Made by a program: the position numbers and the translations under genes. DNA of 32,716 nucleotides from Streptomyces sp. 35G-GA-8. GTDB lineage: Bacteria > Actinomycetota > Actinomycetes > Streptomycetales > Streptomycetaceae. Below, in pieces: positions 1 to 8,023 of this stretch. Where the stretch lies: positions 1 through 32,716 of the forward strand of contig NZ_JAMHJQ010000018.1 in the NCBI RefSeq assembly GCF_023534745.1, in the 5' to 3' direction. Every line of letters begins with the position of its first letter. Position 1 is the first letter of the stretch. Under the pieces are notes generated by a model. The model was given only the letters and a program-made list of their open reading frames with translations, was not told the DNA's origin and made no database searches.

Positions 1-2
1 CG

Positions 3-2300
3 GCCCCCGCGGCTGCCACCGCCGGGGCCCCGGCGGTGGCTCCCACGGCGCCCCGGCCGCGCGGGCAGCGGGGCGGCGGCCGTCGGGTGCGGGCCGCGCG
101 ACCGCTGGGCGTCGGCGACCGGCAGCGGCTGCTCTCCGGTGCGCACCACGATCCGCACGGGCTGCTGGGGGCGCATCCCGTGAAGGACGGTGTCCTCTTC
201 CGGACGCTGCGGCCGTACGCCCGCGCCGTCACCGTCGTCGCCGACGGGCAGACGCTCCCGGCCGAGCTGAACGACGACGGCGACGGCTTCTTCTCCGGGG
301 TGCTGCCGCTGCGCGCGGTGCCCTCGTACACGCTCCGCGTCCGCTACGGCGACGCCACGCAGGAGCTGAACGAGCTGGAGATCCGGGATCCGTACGGCTT
401 TCTGCCCGCCCTCGGCGATCTGGATCTGCATCTGATCGGCGAGGGCAGACACGAGGAGCTGTGGAGGGCCCTCGGCGCCCGGATCATGACCCACCAGGGC
501 GTCAAGGGCACCCGTTTCACCGTCTGGGCGCCCAACGCCCAGGGCGTCAGGATCGCCGGTGACTTCAACTACTGGGACGGTACGAGCCTCCCGATGCGCT
601 CGCTCGGCTCCACCGGGGTGTGGGAGCTGTTCGTGCCGGGGGTCGGTGAGGGCGCGCTCTACAAGTTCGACATCACCCGTCCCGACGGTTCGCACACCCT
701 GCGCGCCGACCCGATGGCGCGGCGCACGGAAGTACCGCCCGCGACCGCGTCCATCGTCACCGAGTCCCACCATGTCTGGCGCGACGAGGAGTGGATGGCG
801 CACCGCGCGGACCGTCCCGTGCACGAGTCGCCGTTCTCGGTGTACGAGGTCCATCTGGCCTCCTGGCGGCCTGGCCTGACGTATCGTCAGCTCGCCTCCC
901 AGCTGCCCGCGTACGTCAAGGACCTCGGCTTCACCCATGTCGAGCTGATGCCGATCGCCGAGCATCCCTTCGGCGGCTCCTGGGGCTATCAGGTCACCGG
1001 CTACTACGCGCCGACGGCCCGGATGGGCACCCCGGACGACTTCCGGTATCTCGTGGACGCCCTGCACCGCGCGGGCATCGGGGTGCTCGTCGACTGGGTG
1101 CCCGCCCACTTCCCCAAGGACGACTGGGCGCTGGCCCGGTTCGACGGCCGGCCGCTGTACGAGCACGCAGACCCGCAACGGGCCGAGCACCCCGACTGGG
1201 GCACGCTGGAGTTCGACTACGGCCGTACGGAGGTCCGTAACTTCCTGGTCGCCAACGCCGTCTACTGGTGCGAGGAGTTCCATGTCGACGGACTGCGGGT
1301 CGACGCGGTCGCCTCGATGCTCTACCTCGACTACTCGCGTGAGGAGGGGCAGTGGACCCCCAACGAGCACGGCGGCCGGGAGAACCCGGACGCCGTCGCC
1401 TTCCTCCAGGAGATGAACGCCACCGTCTACCGGCGCTGTCCCGGCGCGGTGACCATCGCCGAGGAGTCCACCGCCTGGAACGGGGTCACCCGCGCCACCC
1501 ACTATGTGGGGCCCGACGGCTTCGGCGGGCTCGGTTTCGGTCTGAAGTGGAACATGGGCTGGATGCACGACTCCCTGGACTATGTCTCCAAGGAGCCCGT
1601 CCACCGCAAGTACCACCACGGCGAGATGACCTTCTCCATGGTGTACGCGTACAGCGAGAACTATGTGCTGCCGATCTCGCACGACGAGGTGGTGCACGGC
1701 AAGCGGGCGCTGGTCTCCAAGATGCCCGGCGACTGGTGGCAGCAGCGCGCCAACGAACGCGCGTATCTCGGCTTCATGTGGTCCCACCCCGGCAAGCAAC
1801 TCCTCTTCATGGGACAGGAGTTCGCCCAGGGAGCGGAGTGGTCGGAGGGGCACGGCCCGGACTGGTGGCTGCTCGATCCGTCGTACGCGGCCGAGCCCGA
1901 CCACCGGGGCGTGCGCGATCTGGTCCGCGATCTCAACACGGTGTACGGCGCGACGCCCGCGCTCTGGGAGCGGGACACGGTCCCCGAGGGCTTCGCGTGG
2001 GTGGACGGTGACGCGGGTGAGGACAATGTCTTCGCGTTCCTGCGGTTCGACGCGGACGGCTCGCCGCTGCTCGCGGTCTCGCACTTCTCCCCGGTGGTGC
2101 GCCATGAGTACCGGCTCGGCGTGCCCGAGGAGTTCTCCGCCTGGACGGAGGTCCTGAACACGGACGCGGCGCGCTACGGCGGCGGCGATGTGCTCAACGC
2201 GGACCCGGTGAAGCCCGAGCCGGTGGCGGCGCACGGCCGGCCGGTGTCGATCCAGCTGACGCTGCCGCCGCTGGCGACGGTCTGGCTGCGACCGGTCTGA
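3..2300 (+). CDS. glgB: 1,4-alpha-glucan branching enzyme (5' end outside window)
   Basis: Makes the alpha-1,6 branches of glycogen by cutting an alpha-1,4 chain and re-attaching it (GH13). A GTG at 36 could start a 754-residue protein, but the frame stays open and Ala/Pro-rich to the window edge, so the true start is probably upstream; many Streptomyces GlgB proteins have such an N-terminal tail. Counting from 36, an N-terminal beta-sandwich and CBM48-like module ([20 protein letters not shown]) are followed by the TIM barrel with EVHLASWR. The catalytic region shows [11 protein letters not shown] (nucleophile Asp about residue 423), TIAEEST (acid Glu about 476) and SHDEVVHGK (about 550). 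The C-terminal beta domain ends normally. All catalytic motifs are intact. It lies alone here, and a hairpin terminator follows 26 bases after the stop. Confidence 0.96.
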   Translation, partial: APAAATAGAPAVAPTAPRPRGQRGGGRRVRAARPLGVGDRQRLLSGAHHDPHGLLGAHPVKDGVLFRTLRPYARAVTVVADGQTLPAELNDDGDGFFSGVLPLRAVPSYTLRVRYGDATQELNELEIRDPYGFLPALGDLDLHLIGEGRHEELWRALGARIMTHQGVKGTRFTVWAPNAQGVRIAGDFNYWDGTSLPMRSLGSTGVWELFVPGVGEGALYKFDITRPDGSHTLRADPMARRTEVPPATASIVTESHHVWRDEEWMAHRADRPVHESPFSVYEVHLASWRPGLTYRQLASQLPAYVKDLGFTHVELMPIAEHPFGGSWGYQVTGYYAPTARMGTPDDFRYLVDALHRAGIGVLVDWVPAHFPKDDWALARFDGRPLYEHADPQRAEHPDWGTLEFDYGRTEVRNFLVANAVYWCEEFHVDGLRVDAVASMLYLDYSREEGQWTPNEHGGRENPDAVAFLQEMNATVYRRCPGAVTIAEESTAWNGVTRATHYVGPDGFGGLGFGLKWNMGWMHDSLDYVSKEPVHRKYHHGEMTFSMVYAYSENYVLPISHDEVVHGKRALVSKMPGDWWQQRANERAYLGFMWSHPGKQLLFMGQEFAQGAEWSEGHGPDWWLLDPSYAAEPDHRGVRDLVRDLNTVYGATPALWERDTVPEGFAWVDGDAGEDNVFAFLRFDADGSPLLAVSHFSPVVRHEYRLGVPEEFSAWTEVLNTDAARYGGGDVLNADPVKPEPVAAHGRPVSIQLTLPPLATVWLRPV

Positions 2301-2325
2301 TACGGACGTCTCTCCCCCGTATGAG

Positions 2326-2363
2326 GAGGTGGCGCCGCCCGATGTCCTGGGCGGCGCCACCTC
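2326..2363. terminator. Hairpin terminator between convergent glgB and glycosyltransferase genes
   Basis: A perfect 15-bp inverted repeat (GAGGTGGCGCCGCCC at 2326-2340 with its complement at 2349-2363) and an 8-base loop. It lies between two convergent stop codons and has no T-tract, as is usual in high-GC actinobacteria. It probably works for both strands. Confidence 0.85.
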
Positions 2364-2414
2364 GTCGTTCCGCGATCAGGGGCCGGAGTCAGAGCCAGAG
2401 CCCAGGCTCCGGCC

Positions 2415-3554
2415 TCAGGCCACCGGCGCCTGCTCCGCCGCCAGCGTCGCGGCCACCTCGGCGGGGGCCGGCATCGCCGCGATCTGGTCGGCGACCGTAC
2501 GGGCCGCGGCCCGGAAGCCCTGGTCCGCCAGTACGGCGGACGCGGCCTTGGCGACGCCCTCGGGGGTGGCCGTGCCCCCCGGAAGGCCCAGTCCGGCGCC
2601 CGCCGCGGCCACGCGGTCGGCCTGGATGAACTGGTCGGCGCCCTGGGGAACGACCACCATCGGGATGCCGGCGGCGAGCGTGCCCAGTGTGGTGCCGGCG
2701 CCGCCGTGGGTCACCACCAGGTCCGTGTCGTGGAGCAGTTCGCTCAGCGGGGTGAAGCCGACGAACGTCACCCGGTCGTGGTCGACGTCGAAGTCCTCGG
2801 CGGACGCGGTGAGTCCGAGCGTGACCCGCAACTCGGCATCCGAGGCGGACAGTTCACGCAGGATCGGGCTGAGCACCTCGGGCGCGGAGAAGACCGTGCC
2901 GAAGGTCACCAGCACGCGCGGACGCCGTGGCTCGGGGTCGGCGGGCGCCGACGGCCGCCGGCCGCCCTGCCCGTGGGGCTCCGGGCGCAGCGGCAGCCGG
3001 CCGGACGGGGGCTGCCAGCCGTCCTGCTGCATCGCGGGCGGGCAGGTGTCCAGGTAGTGGGCGGCGGGGCGGGCGGTCAGACCGCGCTCGGCGTAGCGGA
3101 CGGCGGCGACCGCGTCCATGGCCGCGCGGAACTCGGGCGGCATGGCGGGACCGTATGCGAGGGTCGCCACCGGCACATCGAGGTCGGCGGCGGCCAACGG
3201 GCCCACGTAGTCGCACAGTTCGGTGACGATCAGCTCGGGCCGCCAGTCGCGGGCGGCGGCCAGCGCCTCGTCCGCGGTGAGGTCGATCCTGGCCCCGGCG
3301 AAGAACTCGGCGACCACTTCCGGGGCCGGCTCGCCCTTCGGGTCGGCGCCGGTCCTGCGGGCGGCTTCCGCCACCAGCACATCGACGGTCGGTCCCGCCG
3401 GCAGTAAGTCGAAACCTTCCCGGGCCAGTACGGGAGCGAGGCCGCCCGCGGTCAGGAACGCCACGTCGTCGCCTCGTTCACGGAACGCGTGGGCGAGGGG
3501 GAATTGTGGCAACAGATGGCCGTGGGCGGGAGTGCTTGAGAAGAGTATCCGCAT
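2415..3554 (-). CDS. UGT-like glycosyltransferase (macrolide glycosyltransferase type)
   Basis: A GT-B fold glycosyltransferase of the GT1/UGT type that would move a sugar from a nucleotide sugar to a small acceptor. The chosen ATG (3554) gives 379 residues beginning MRILFSSTPAHGHLLP, the standard GT1 N-terminus; the frame extends 24 codons further without a better start. The C-terminal half carries the donor-binding signature THGGAGTTLGTLAAGIPM followed by PQGADQFIQADRV. This family includes antibiotic glycosyltransferases and macrolide-inactivating enzymes such as OleD. With no biosynthetic genes beside it, an acceptor cannot be assigned; detoxification is as likely as biosynthesis. A perfect 8-bp inverted repeat 24 bases upstream of the start may be its operator. 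Confidence 0.85.
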   Translation of the reverse strand: MRILFSSTPAHGHLLPQFPLAHAFRERGDDVAFLTAGGLAPVLAREGFDLLPAGPTVDVLVAEAARRTGADPKGEPAPEVVAEFFAGARIDLTADEALAAARDWRPELIVTELCDYVGPLAAADLDVPVATLAYGPAMPPEFRAAMDAVAAVRYAERGLTARPAAHYLDTCPPAMQQDGWQPPSGRLPLRPEPHGQGGRRPSAPADPEPRRPRVLVTFGTVFSAPEVLSPILRELSASDAELRVTLGLTASAEDFDVDHDRVTFVGFTPLSELLHDTDLVVTHGGAGTTLGTLAAGIPMVVVPQGADQFIQADRVAAAGAGLGLPGGTATPEGVAKAASAVLADQGFRAAARTVADQIAAMPAPAEVAATLAAEQAPVA

Positions 3555-3577
3555 ATCGATCAGCGTATTGCTCCATC

Positions 3578-3603
3578 GAGTCCGGGGAGCGGAATCCGGA
3601 CTC
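3578..3603 (-). promoter_or_regulatory. Inverted repeat upstream of the glycosyltransferase gene (possible operator)
   Basis: GAGTCCGG (3578-3585) and CCGGACTC (3596-3603) form a perfect 8-bp inverted repeat with a 10-base spacer, 24 bases upstream of the ATG. Its size suits a dimeric repressor site or a leader hairpin. No regulator gene lies nearby. Confidence 0.4.
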
Positions 3604-3669
3604 CGGGCAGAGGACGCCCGGCGCACGGACCGCGAGCGGACAGACTGGAACGCCGGTCCCCGAACGGGC

Positions 3670-3706
3670 GGACGCGCGCGGGAGTACGCGCGGCCCGCCC
3701 GCGTCC
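3670..3706 (-). terminator. Hairpin downstream of the HelD-family gene
   Basis: GGACGCG (3670-3676) pairs with CGCGTCC (3700-3706), and further GC-rich pairing is possible inside. It starts 25 bases after the helD stop codon. Together with the repeat at 3578-3603 it accounts for most of the structure in the gap at 3555-3730. Confidence 0.5.
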
Positions 3707-3730
3707 TGGGCGGGGCTCGACGGATACGGC

Positions 3731-6013
3731 CTACGGCGAGGCCGTTTTCAGCCGGGACGGAACCTCCGCGTCGCGGACGATCCCGAGCCGCTGGGTCGCC
3801 CGGGTCAGCGCCACATAGAGATCGTTCGTGCCGCGCGGCGAGCCGTCCATGATCCCCTCCGGGTCGACGACGATCACCGTGTCGAACTCAAGGCCCTTCG
3901 CCTGCCGTGCGTTGAGCAGCACGACGGGCCGGGTCAGATCGGGCGCGATGCCCCAGGAGGCGTCGGGCAGCTCGGCGGCGAGCCGCGGCAGCAGCGCGGC
4001 CGTGGCGATCACCGCGAGCCGGCCCTCGCCCGGGTGCTCGATCGCCATCGCGGCGGCCGTACGGGCCAGATCACCCGGCTTCGCCGAGCGTACGAGCGGC
4101 CCCTCGCCCGTCGCGCGCACGGACCTCGGCGGCTCGAAGAGCGGGTCCGTGAGCCGCCGCACCTCGGCCGCGACCTCCATGATCTCGGCGGGCGTACGGT
4201 AGTTGACGCCCAGCTTGGACAGCTCCCAGCGCCGCTGTACATACGGCTCCAGGATCTGCTGCCAGGAGTCGCAGCCCGCCGCGTCCCCGGTCTGGGCGGG
4301 GTCGCCGACCAGGGTCATGGACCGGCTCGGGCAGCGGCGCATCAGCAACCGCCAGGCCATCGCGGAGAGTTCCTGTGCCTCGTCCACGACGATATGGCCG
4401 AAGGCCCAGGTGCGGTCGGCGGCGGCCCGCTCGGCGGCGCTGCGGGTGTCGGTCTCCTCGTGCCGCTCCGCGAACCGCTCGGCGTCGATGACGTCGTGCG
4501 CGGCGAGGACCTCCGAATCCTCGTCGTCCTTGTCCTCGAACTCCTGCGTACGGGAGCCGTAGGAGAGCTCAAGCACACCCTGCGCGTAGGCGATCCGCTC
4601 CTGGCGCTCCAGCGCGGCGGCGGCGCGGGCGGCGCTGTCGTCCTCACCGAGCAGTTCGGCCGCCTCGTCGAGCAGCGGTACATCGGCCGGGGTCCAGTCG
4701 ATCCTGGCGTCGGCGCCGGTCCGGGGCCCGCAGCGGCGTACGGCGGCGGCGTCGCGCGAGCCGAGCAGGGCGCCCGGATCCGCCAGGAAGTCGGAAACGA
4801 GCTGCTGCGGGGTGAGCCTCGGCCACAGCGTGTCGATCGCGGCCTGCACCTCGGGGCTGGTGGCGATCTCCTTGCCGAGCTGGGCGATATCCGTCGGGTC
4901 GAGGAGGTTGGGACCGCCGAGGGGGTCGGCGCCGATCCGGTCCGCGAGCTGTTCGGTGAGCGCGTCGATGATCCGGAAGGCGAAGGTCGGCCGGGCGGGG
5001 TTGTGCGGCAGTCCGGTGTCCCGGGCGCGCTGCCGTGCCTCGTGGACCGTGTCGCGGTCGAGCACGAGCGTGCCGTACTCGGCGTGCGCGATCTCCATGA
5101 CGGGGCGGGGCAGCGACTGCCGGCCGCGCAGCTCCTCGGCCAGTACGCGCGCCATGTCGGCCCGGCCCTTGACCTCGGCCGCCTCGGGGGTGTCCGTGCC
5201 GGTGGCCCGTACGCCCGGGAACAGCTCCCCCACGGTCGACAGCAGCACACCGGTCTCACCGAGCGAGGGCAGCACCTCGCCGATATAGCCGAGGAAGGCG
5301 GGGTTGGGGCCGACGATCAGCACGGCACGGCGGGCCAGCTGCTCGCGGTACGCGTAGAGCAGATACGCCGCCCGGTGCAGCGCGACGGCGGTCTTGCCGG
5401 TGCCGGGGCCGCCCTCCACCACCAGCACACCGCGGTGCGGCGCGCGGATGATGCGGTCCTGCTCGGCCTGGATGGTCTGCACGATGTCGCTCATCCGGCC
5501 GGTACGCGCGGAGTTCAGCGCGGAGAGCAGCACGGCGTCGCCGTCCGGGTCCTCGTATCCGGTGCGTGTGGTGTCGGTGAGGTCCATGATCTCGTCATGG
5601 AGGTCGGTGACACGGCGCCCGTGGGTGGTCAGATGGCGTCGTCTGCGCAGCCCCATCGGGGAATGGCCGGTGGCGAGATAAAAGGGGCGTGCGACAGGGG
5701 CCCGCCAGTCGATCAGCAGCGGGGTGCGTTCCGGGTCGTCCTGTCGCATTCCGATGCGCCCGATGTGATGGGTCGTCCCCTCGCTGAGATCGATCCGGCC
5801 GAAACACAGACCGGACTCCACCGCATTCAGCGCGGATACCCGGCCCGAGTGTTCCGCGACGCTGATATCGCGCTCGACACGGGCCTGCCGCACGGTGGTG
5901 ACCTGGCCGATCGACGCCTCCACGGCGGTCTCCGCCTGCTCCCTCAAGGCATCGAGACGCTCATAGAGGAGGGAGACGAATTGCTGCTCATTCTGCAATT
6001 CCTCGGTTGACAA
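3731..6013 (-). CDS. HelD/HelR-family RNA polymerase-remodelling ATPase
   Basis: A 760-residue superfamily-1 helicase-like ATPase. HelD proteins release stalled RNA polymerase from DNA, and the actinobacterial HelR branch also protects RNA polymerase from rifamycins. The N-terminus (about 1-60) is helical and charged, like the arm that enters the polymerase secondary channel. DWRAPVARPFY (about 102-112) is typical of the family. Walker A is GGPGTGKT (201-208); later come VVDEAQELS (motif II), VGDPAQTG (III), NYRTPAEI (IV), ARQAKGLEFDTVIVVD (V) and YVALTRATQ (VI). The start is a TTG, with an AGGGG-like binding site a few bases upstream. Length matches mycobacterial HelD. I could not find the rifamycin-associated element that marks inducible helR genes, so the general HelD name is safer. 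Confidence 0.9.
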   Translation of the reverse strand: MSTEELQNEQQFVSLLYERLDALREQAETAVEASIGQVTTVRQARVERDISVAEHSGRVSALNAVESGLCFGRIDLSEGTTHHIGRIGMRQDDPERTPLLIDWRAPVARPFYLATGHSPMGLRRRRHLTTHGRRVTDLHDEIMDLTDTTRTGYEDPDGDAVLLSALNSARTGRMSDIVQTIQAEQDRIIRAPHRGVLVVEGGPGTGKTAVALHRAAYLLYAYREQLARRAVLIVGPNPAFLGYIGEVLPSLGETGVLLSTVGELFPGVRATGTDTPEAAEVKGRADMARVLAEELRGRQSLPRPVMEIAHAEYGTLVLDRDTVHEARQRARDTGLPHNPARPTFAFRIIDALTEQLADRIGADPLGGPNLLDPTDIAQLGKEIATSPEVQAAIDTLWPRLTPQQLVSDFLADPGALLGSRDAAAVRRCGPRTGADARIDWTPADVPLLDEAAELLGEDDSAARAAAALERQERIAYAQGVLELSYGSRTQEFEDKDDEDSEVLAAHDVIDAERFAERHEETDTRSAAERAAADRTWAFGHIVVDEAQELSAMAWRLLMRRCPSRSMTLVGDPAQTGDAAGCDSWQQILEPYVQRRWELSKLGVNYRTPAEIMEVAAEVRRLTDPLFEPPRSVRATGEGPLVRSAKPGDLARTAAAMAIEHPGEGRLAVIATAALLPRLAAELPDASWGIAPDLTRPVVLLNARQAKGLEFDTVIVVDPEGIMDGSPRGTNDLYVALTRATQRLGIVRDAEVPSRLKTASP

Positions 6014-6035
6014 TTCAGCCCCTGTCCGATACGCT
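6007..6035 (+). promoter_or_regulatory. Consensus sigma-70 (HrdB-type) promoter reading away from helD
   Basis: TTGACA (6007-6012), exactly 17 bases, then TACGCT (6030-6035). The -35 box overlaps the TTG start codon of the opposite-strand helD gene. Transcription would begin near 6042 and meet the terminator at 6101-6137 before any recognised gene. Confidence 0.6.
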
Positions 6036-6061
6036 GCTTTCCAGTGACCTGGTTCATGTCG

Positions 6062-6089
6062 TCATTATCGAAGACATGGAAACAGTCAA
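6062..6089 (-). promoter_or_regulatory. Candidate helD promoter
   Basis: On the minus strand, TTGACT (complement of 6084-6089), 16 bases, then TAATGA (complement of 6062-6067). This would give a leader of about 45 bases before the TTG. CATGTC (6055-6060) and GACATG (6073-6078), an inverted repeat with a 12-base spacer, flank the -10 box and could be an operator. Confidence 0.45.
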
Positions 6090-6100
6090 TATATGCAGAG

Positions 6101-6137
6101 GAAGGCCCCGGTCGTCAATTCGATCCGGGGTCTTTTT
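6101..6137 (+). terminator. Rho-independent terminator with T-tract
   Basis: GGCCCCGG (6104-6111) pairs with CCGGGGTC (6125-6132, one G-U pair). AAG before the stem pairs with the first T residues, and TCG/CGA closes part of the loop. The stem runs straight into CTTTTTAT. A real T-tract is uncommon in this genome type. No recognised plus-strand gene lies upstream. Confidence 0.7.
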
Positions 6138-6197
6138 ATGTTCCACACCTTTCTCGCACATATCGGCCTCGCCGCGCCCTCGGGCCGAAGGCTGTCT

Positions 6198-6214
6198 GTA
6201 TACTCGTTGTATGC
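6198..6214 (+). promoter_or_regulatory. Two-box GntR operator upstream of gntR
   Basis: GTATAC (6198-6203), five bases, GTATGC (6209-6214): boxes one helical turn apart. FCD-type GntR regulators typically bind TNGTATACNA-like sites. The same arrangement recurs at 10430-10446. The site lies 22 bases upstream of the gntR ATG, consistent with autoregulation. Confidence 0.6.
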
Positions 6215-6236
6215 AACCTTCGCTGTGGGGGAAGTC

Positions 6237-6866
6237 ATGACGTCGGGCAGGGAGAAGGCGTACGCGTTCCTCAAGGAGAACGTGCTCACCGACCCGGACA
6301 GACAGGGCGAGTTCCTCTCCGAGCAGGAGCTGGCGAACCGCATAGGGGTCTCCCGCACCCCCATCCGAGAGGCGCTGCTGCTGCTCGCCGCCGAGGATCT
6401 CGTACGGCTGGTCCCCAAGCGGGGGGCGCAGATCGTACCGCTGTCGGGGCGGGAGATCACCGAGCTGATGGAGCTGCGCGGCATCGTCGAGCGGTACGCC
6501 GCGGAGCAGGTCGTCCCGGGAGACCGGGACGGACTGGTGGCCGAGCTGACCGGGCTCCTGGAGCGCCAGCGGACCCTGAGCGGGCCCGAGCACGCCAAGG
6601 AGTTCATCGCGGTGGACCATCTCTTCCACGCCACGATCGTGGCCTCGGCGGGCAACTCGCTGCTCAACCGGCACTATGACGGGCTGCGCAGCCGGCAGAT
6701 CCGGGCCGGGGTGGTGGCGCTCTACAACCAGCAGGGGCGGCAGGAGTCCGTACTGACCGAGCACCGCGCGATCCTGGCGGCGATCGCCTCCGGTGACCGG
6801 TCGGCCGCGCACAGCGCGATCGACGGCCACCTGGAGACGACGCTCAAGGTCCTGCTCGCCGGTTAG
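6237..6866 (+). CDS. GntR-family transcriptional regulator (FCD type)
   Basis: A 209-residue DNA-binding regulator. The N-terminal winged helix-turn-helix (about 1-70) contains EQELANRIGVSRTPIREALLLL and ends with LVRLVPKRGAQIVPL. The C-terminal FCD ligand-binding domain (about 80-205) has ELMELRGIVERYAAEQ and the helix DHLFHATIVASAGN, whose Asp/His residues usually bind a metal that contacts a small organic acid. The ATG at 6237 follows a GGGGGAAG binding site; upstream in-frame codons lie in the operator region. The identical two-box motif in front of this gene and between the MHS transporter and DUF2848 genes suggests it controls both. The ligand is unknown. Confidence 0.9.
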   Translation: MTSGREKAYAFLKENVLTDPDRQGEFLSEQELANRIGVSRTPIREALLLLAAEDLVRLVPKRGAQIVPLSGREITELMELRGIVERYAAEQVVPGDRDGLVAELTGLLERQRTLSGPEHAKEFIAVDHLFHATIVASAGNSLLNRHYDGLRSRQIRAGVVALYNQQGRQESVLTEHRAILAAIASGDRSAAHSAIDGHLETTLKVLLAG

Positions 6867-6919
6867 ACACGTACGGCGGGACGCGTACGGCGGGACGCGT
6901 ACGCGCCGACCGGCTTCTG

Positions 6920-6971
6920 TCAGGCGTGCGGATCAGGCGTGTGGATCAGGCGTGTGGATCAGGCGTTGGGG
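6920..6971. repeat. 13-bp tandem repeat overlapping the NLP stop codon
   Basis: Four 13-bp units starting TCAGGCGT at 6920, 6933, 6946 and 6959; units 2 and 3 are identical. The last unit encodes the C-terminal residues and stop of the NLP gene on the minus strand, so the array looks like copies of that gene end. Just upstream (about 6868-6903) CGTACGGCGGGACG is also duplicated. Confidence 0.75.
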
Positions 6972-7726
6972 TCGAACGGGATGCCGACGGGCTTGGCCTT
7001 CTCCAGGTGGCTGTTGAAGTTGCCGTCCTTGAGACCGAAGACGGCGCTGCCGAAGTTGGCCTGGCTCAGCTTGTCGCGGAGACCCGCGGGGTAGCCGTTC
7101 CAGCCGACCAGGGTCGGGAACTGCCAGGTGCCCTTGTGGTTCTCCGGCGGCTCGTCGTTGTTGTTCGCAGCACGGAAGCAGTGGGTGCCGATGCCGTCCT
7201 TGTGGTAAACGACCTTCGGGTGGGTACCGTCCCAGCGGATCTGGTCACGGGTGTGGATGTTGAAGTTGCCGTGGGCGGACGTGGAGACGTACTGGGCCAC
7301 GTTGTTCTGCGTCCACACCACGACATGCTCCCAGTCGTGACGGTGCCCGCCGAGCCCGCTGCCGGCCACGGCCTGGTCCTTCTCGAAGTAGAGGCCGTAA
7401 ATGATCGCGCACCAGCCGTTGTTGCACTTGGACCGCGCGTATCCGTTGGTGTTGTCGAGGTCCCACGAGTCGCGGCATGAACCGTTGACGGCCCCGGTCG
7501 TGTTGAGGCCGGGGGCGATGGTTCCGTCGGGGCCGATGGCGGGGGTGGGGTAGCAGCCGTCCGTGTCGTAGTCGAAGGCCGGCTGGAACGTCTGCTCCAG
7601 GCCGTCCGCGTTGCCGGGCAGGGCCTTGGGGGGATCGGCGAGCGCGCTGCCCGGCACAGCGATGACCAGCGCGATGGCGCTGCCGAAGATGAGCGAGACC
7701 TTGCGGATGCGCGAGCTTTTCTTCAC
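6959..7726 (-). CDS. Secreted NLP (NPP1-type necrosis- and ethylene-inducing-like) protein
   Basis: The 255-residue protein is a Nep1-like protein. Plant-pathogen NLPs bind glycosylinositol phosphoceramide sphingolipids in plant membranes and lyse dicot cells; roles in soil actinomycetes are little known. The hallmark heptapeptide GHRHDWE is exact (127-133), followed by HVVVWTQN. A signal peptide (KKSSRIRK, a hydrophobic stretch, then ALA about 28-30) indicates export. Cysteines at about 58, 84, 101 and 106 could form disulphides. I chose the GTG at 7726 because AGGAGG lies five bases upstream and the signal peptide starts there; the frame runs 42 codons further, but that extension would bury the signal. 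It is convergent with gntR and shows no operon partner. Confidence 0.9.
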   Translation of the reverse strand: MKKSSRIRKVSLIFGSAIALVIAVPGSALADPPKALPGNADGLEQTFQPAFDYDTDGCYPTPAIGPDGTIAPGLNTTGAVNGSCRDSWDLDNTNGYARSKCNNGWCAIIYGLYFEKDQAVAGSGLGGHRHDWEHVVVWTQNNVAQYVSTSAHGNFNIHTRDQIRWDGTHPKVVYHKDGIGTHCFRAANNNDEPPENHKGTWQFPTLVGWNGYPAGLRDKLSQANFGSAVFGLKDGNFNSHLEKAKPVGIPFDPNA

Positions 7727-7950
7727 TGCGTCCTCCTGATCGGCCGCGACGTGGGGGGTACGCCGTCCGGTTGACATGCTCGGATCAGCTTCGCCCGCCC
7801 CCGTTGACGCGTCGAGCATCGCCGGATGTCGGAGCGATGAAGGGTCAGCCAATACGGAGGGGGGTGAAGCAGACCGGAGTTACACGCTGGGTGAAGTGTG
7901 ACGGCAGAGGACGCCGAAGTGAAGCGGGCGGAAGTGAGGCCGCCGAAAGT

Positions 7951-8000
7951 CGAGTTGAGCCGGGTGCCGGTCCTGGTGCCTACCGCTTCGGCTCAACTCG
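7951..8000 (-). terminator. Inverted repeat downstream of the nitrilase-like gene
   Basis: CGAGTTGAGCC (7951-7961) and GGCTCAACTCG (7990-8000) form a perfect 11-bp stem with a 28-base GC-rich loop, 23 bases past the stop of the minus-strand hydrolase. On that strand it is followed by ACTTTC. The rest of 7727-7950 presumably holds the NLP promoter; I could not fix its boxes. Confidence 0.6.
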
Positions 8001-8023
8001 GTCTTCGCCCTTCCGGGTCTCCG

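Larger units (their letters stand above)
6042..6138 (+). ncRNA. Candidate small RNA between promoter 6007-6035 and terminator 6101-6137
   Basis: Inferred only from a strong promoter followed about 95 bases later by an intrinsic terminator, with no convincing open reading frame between. The RNA would contain the CATGTC/GACATG hairpin (6055-6078), an AT-rich single-stranded stretch and the terminator hairpin. Its first bases would be antisense to the helD leader. It could instead be an attenuated leader of gntR. Confidence 0.35.

Noticed and set aside
3506-6010. An 834-codon plus-strand open frame over the helD gene
   Set aside because: It is the complementary reading of a confident HelD-family gene in high-GC DNA and shows no domain of its own.
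6014-6236. Rifamycin-associated element upstream of helD
   Set aside because: I looked for the GC-rich inverted repeat typical of inducible helR genes; only the CATGTC/GACATG repeat and the terminator stem are present.
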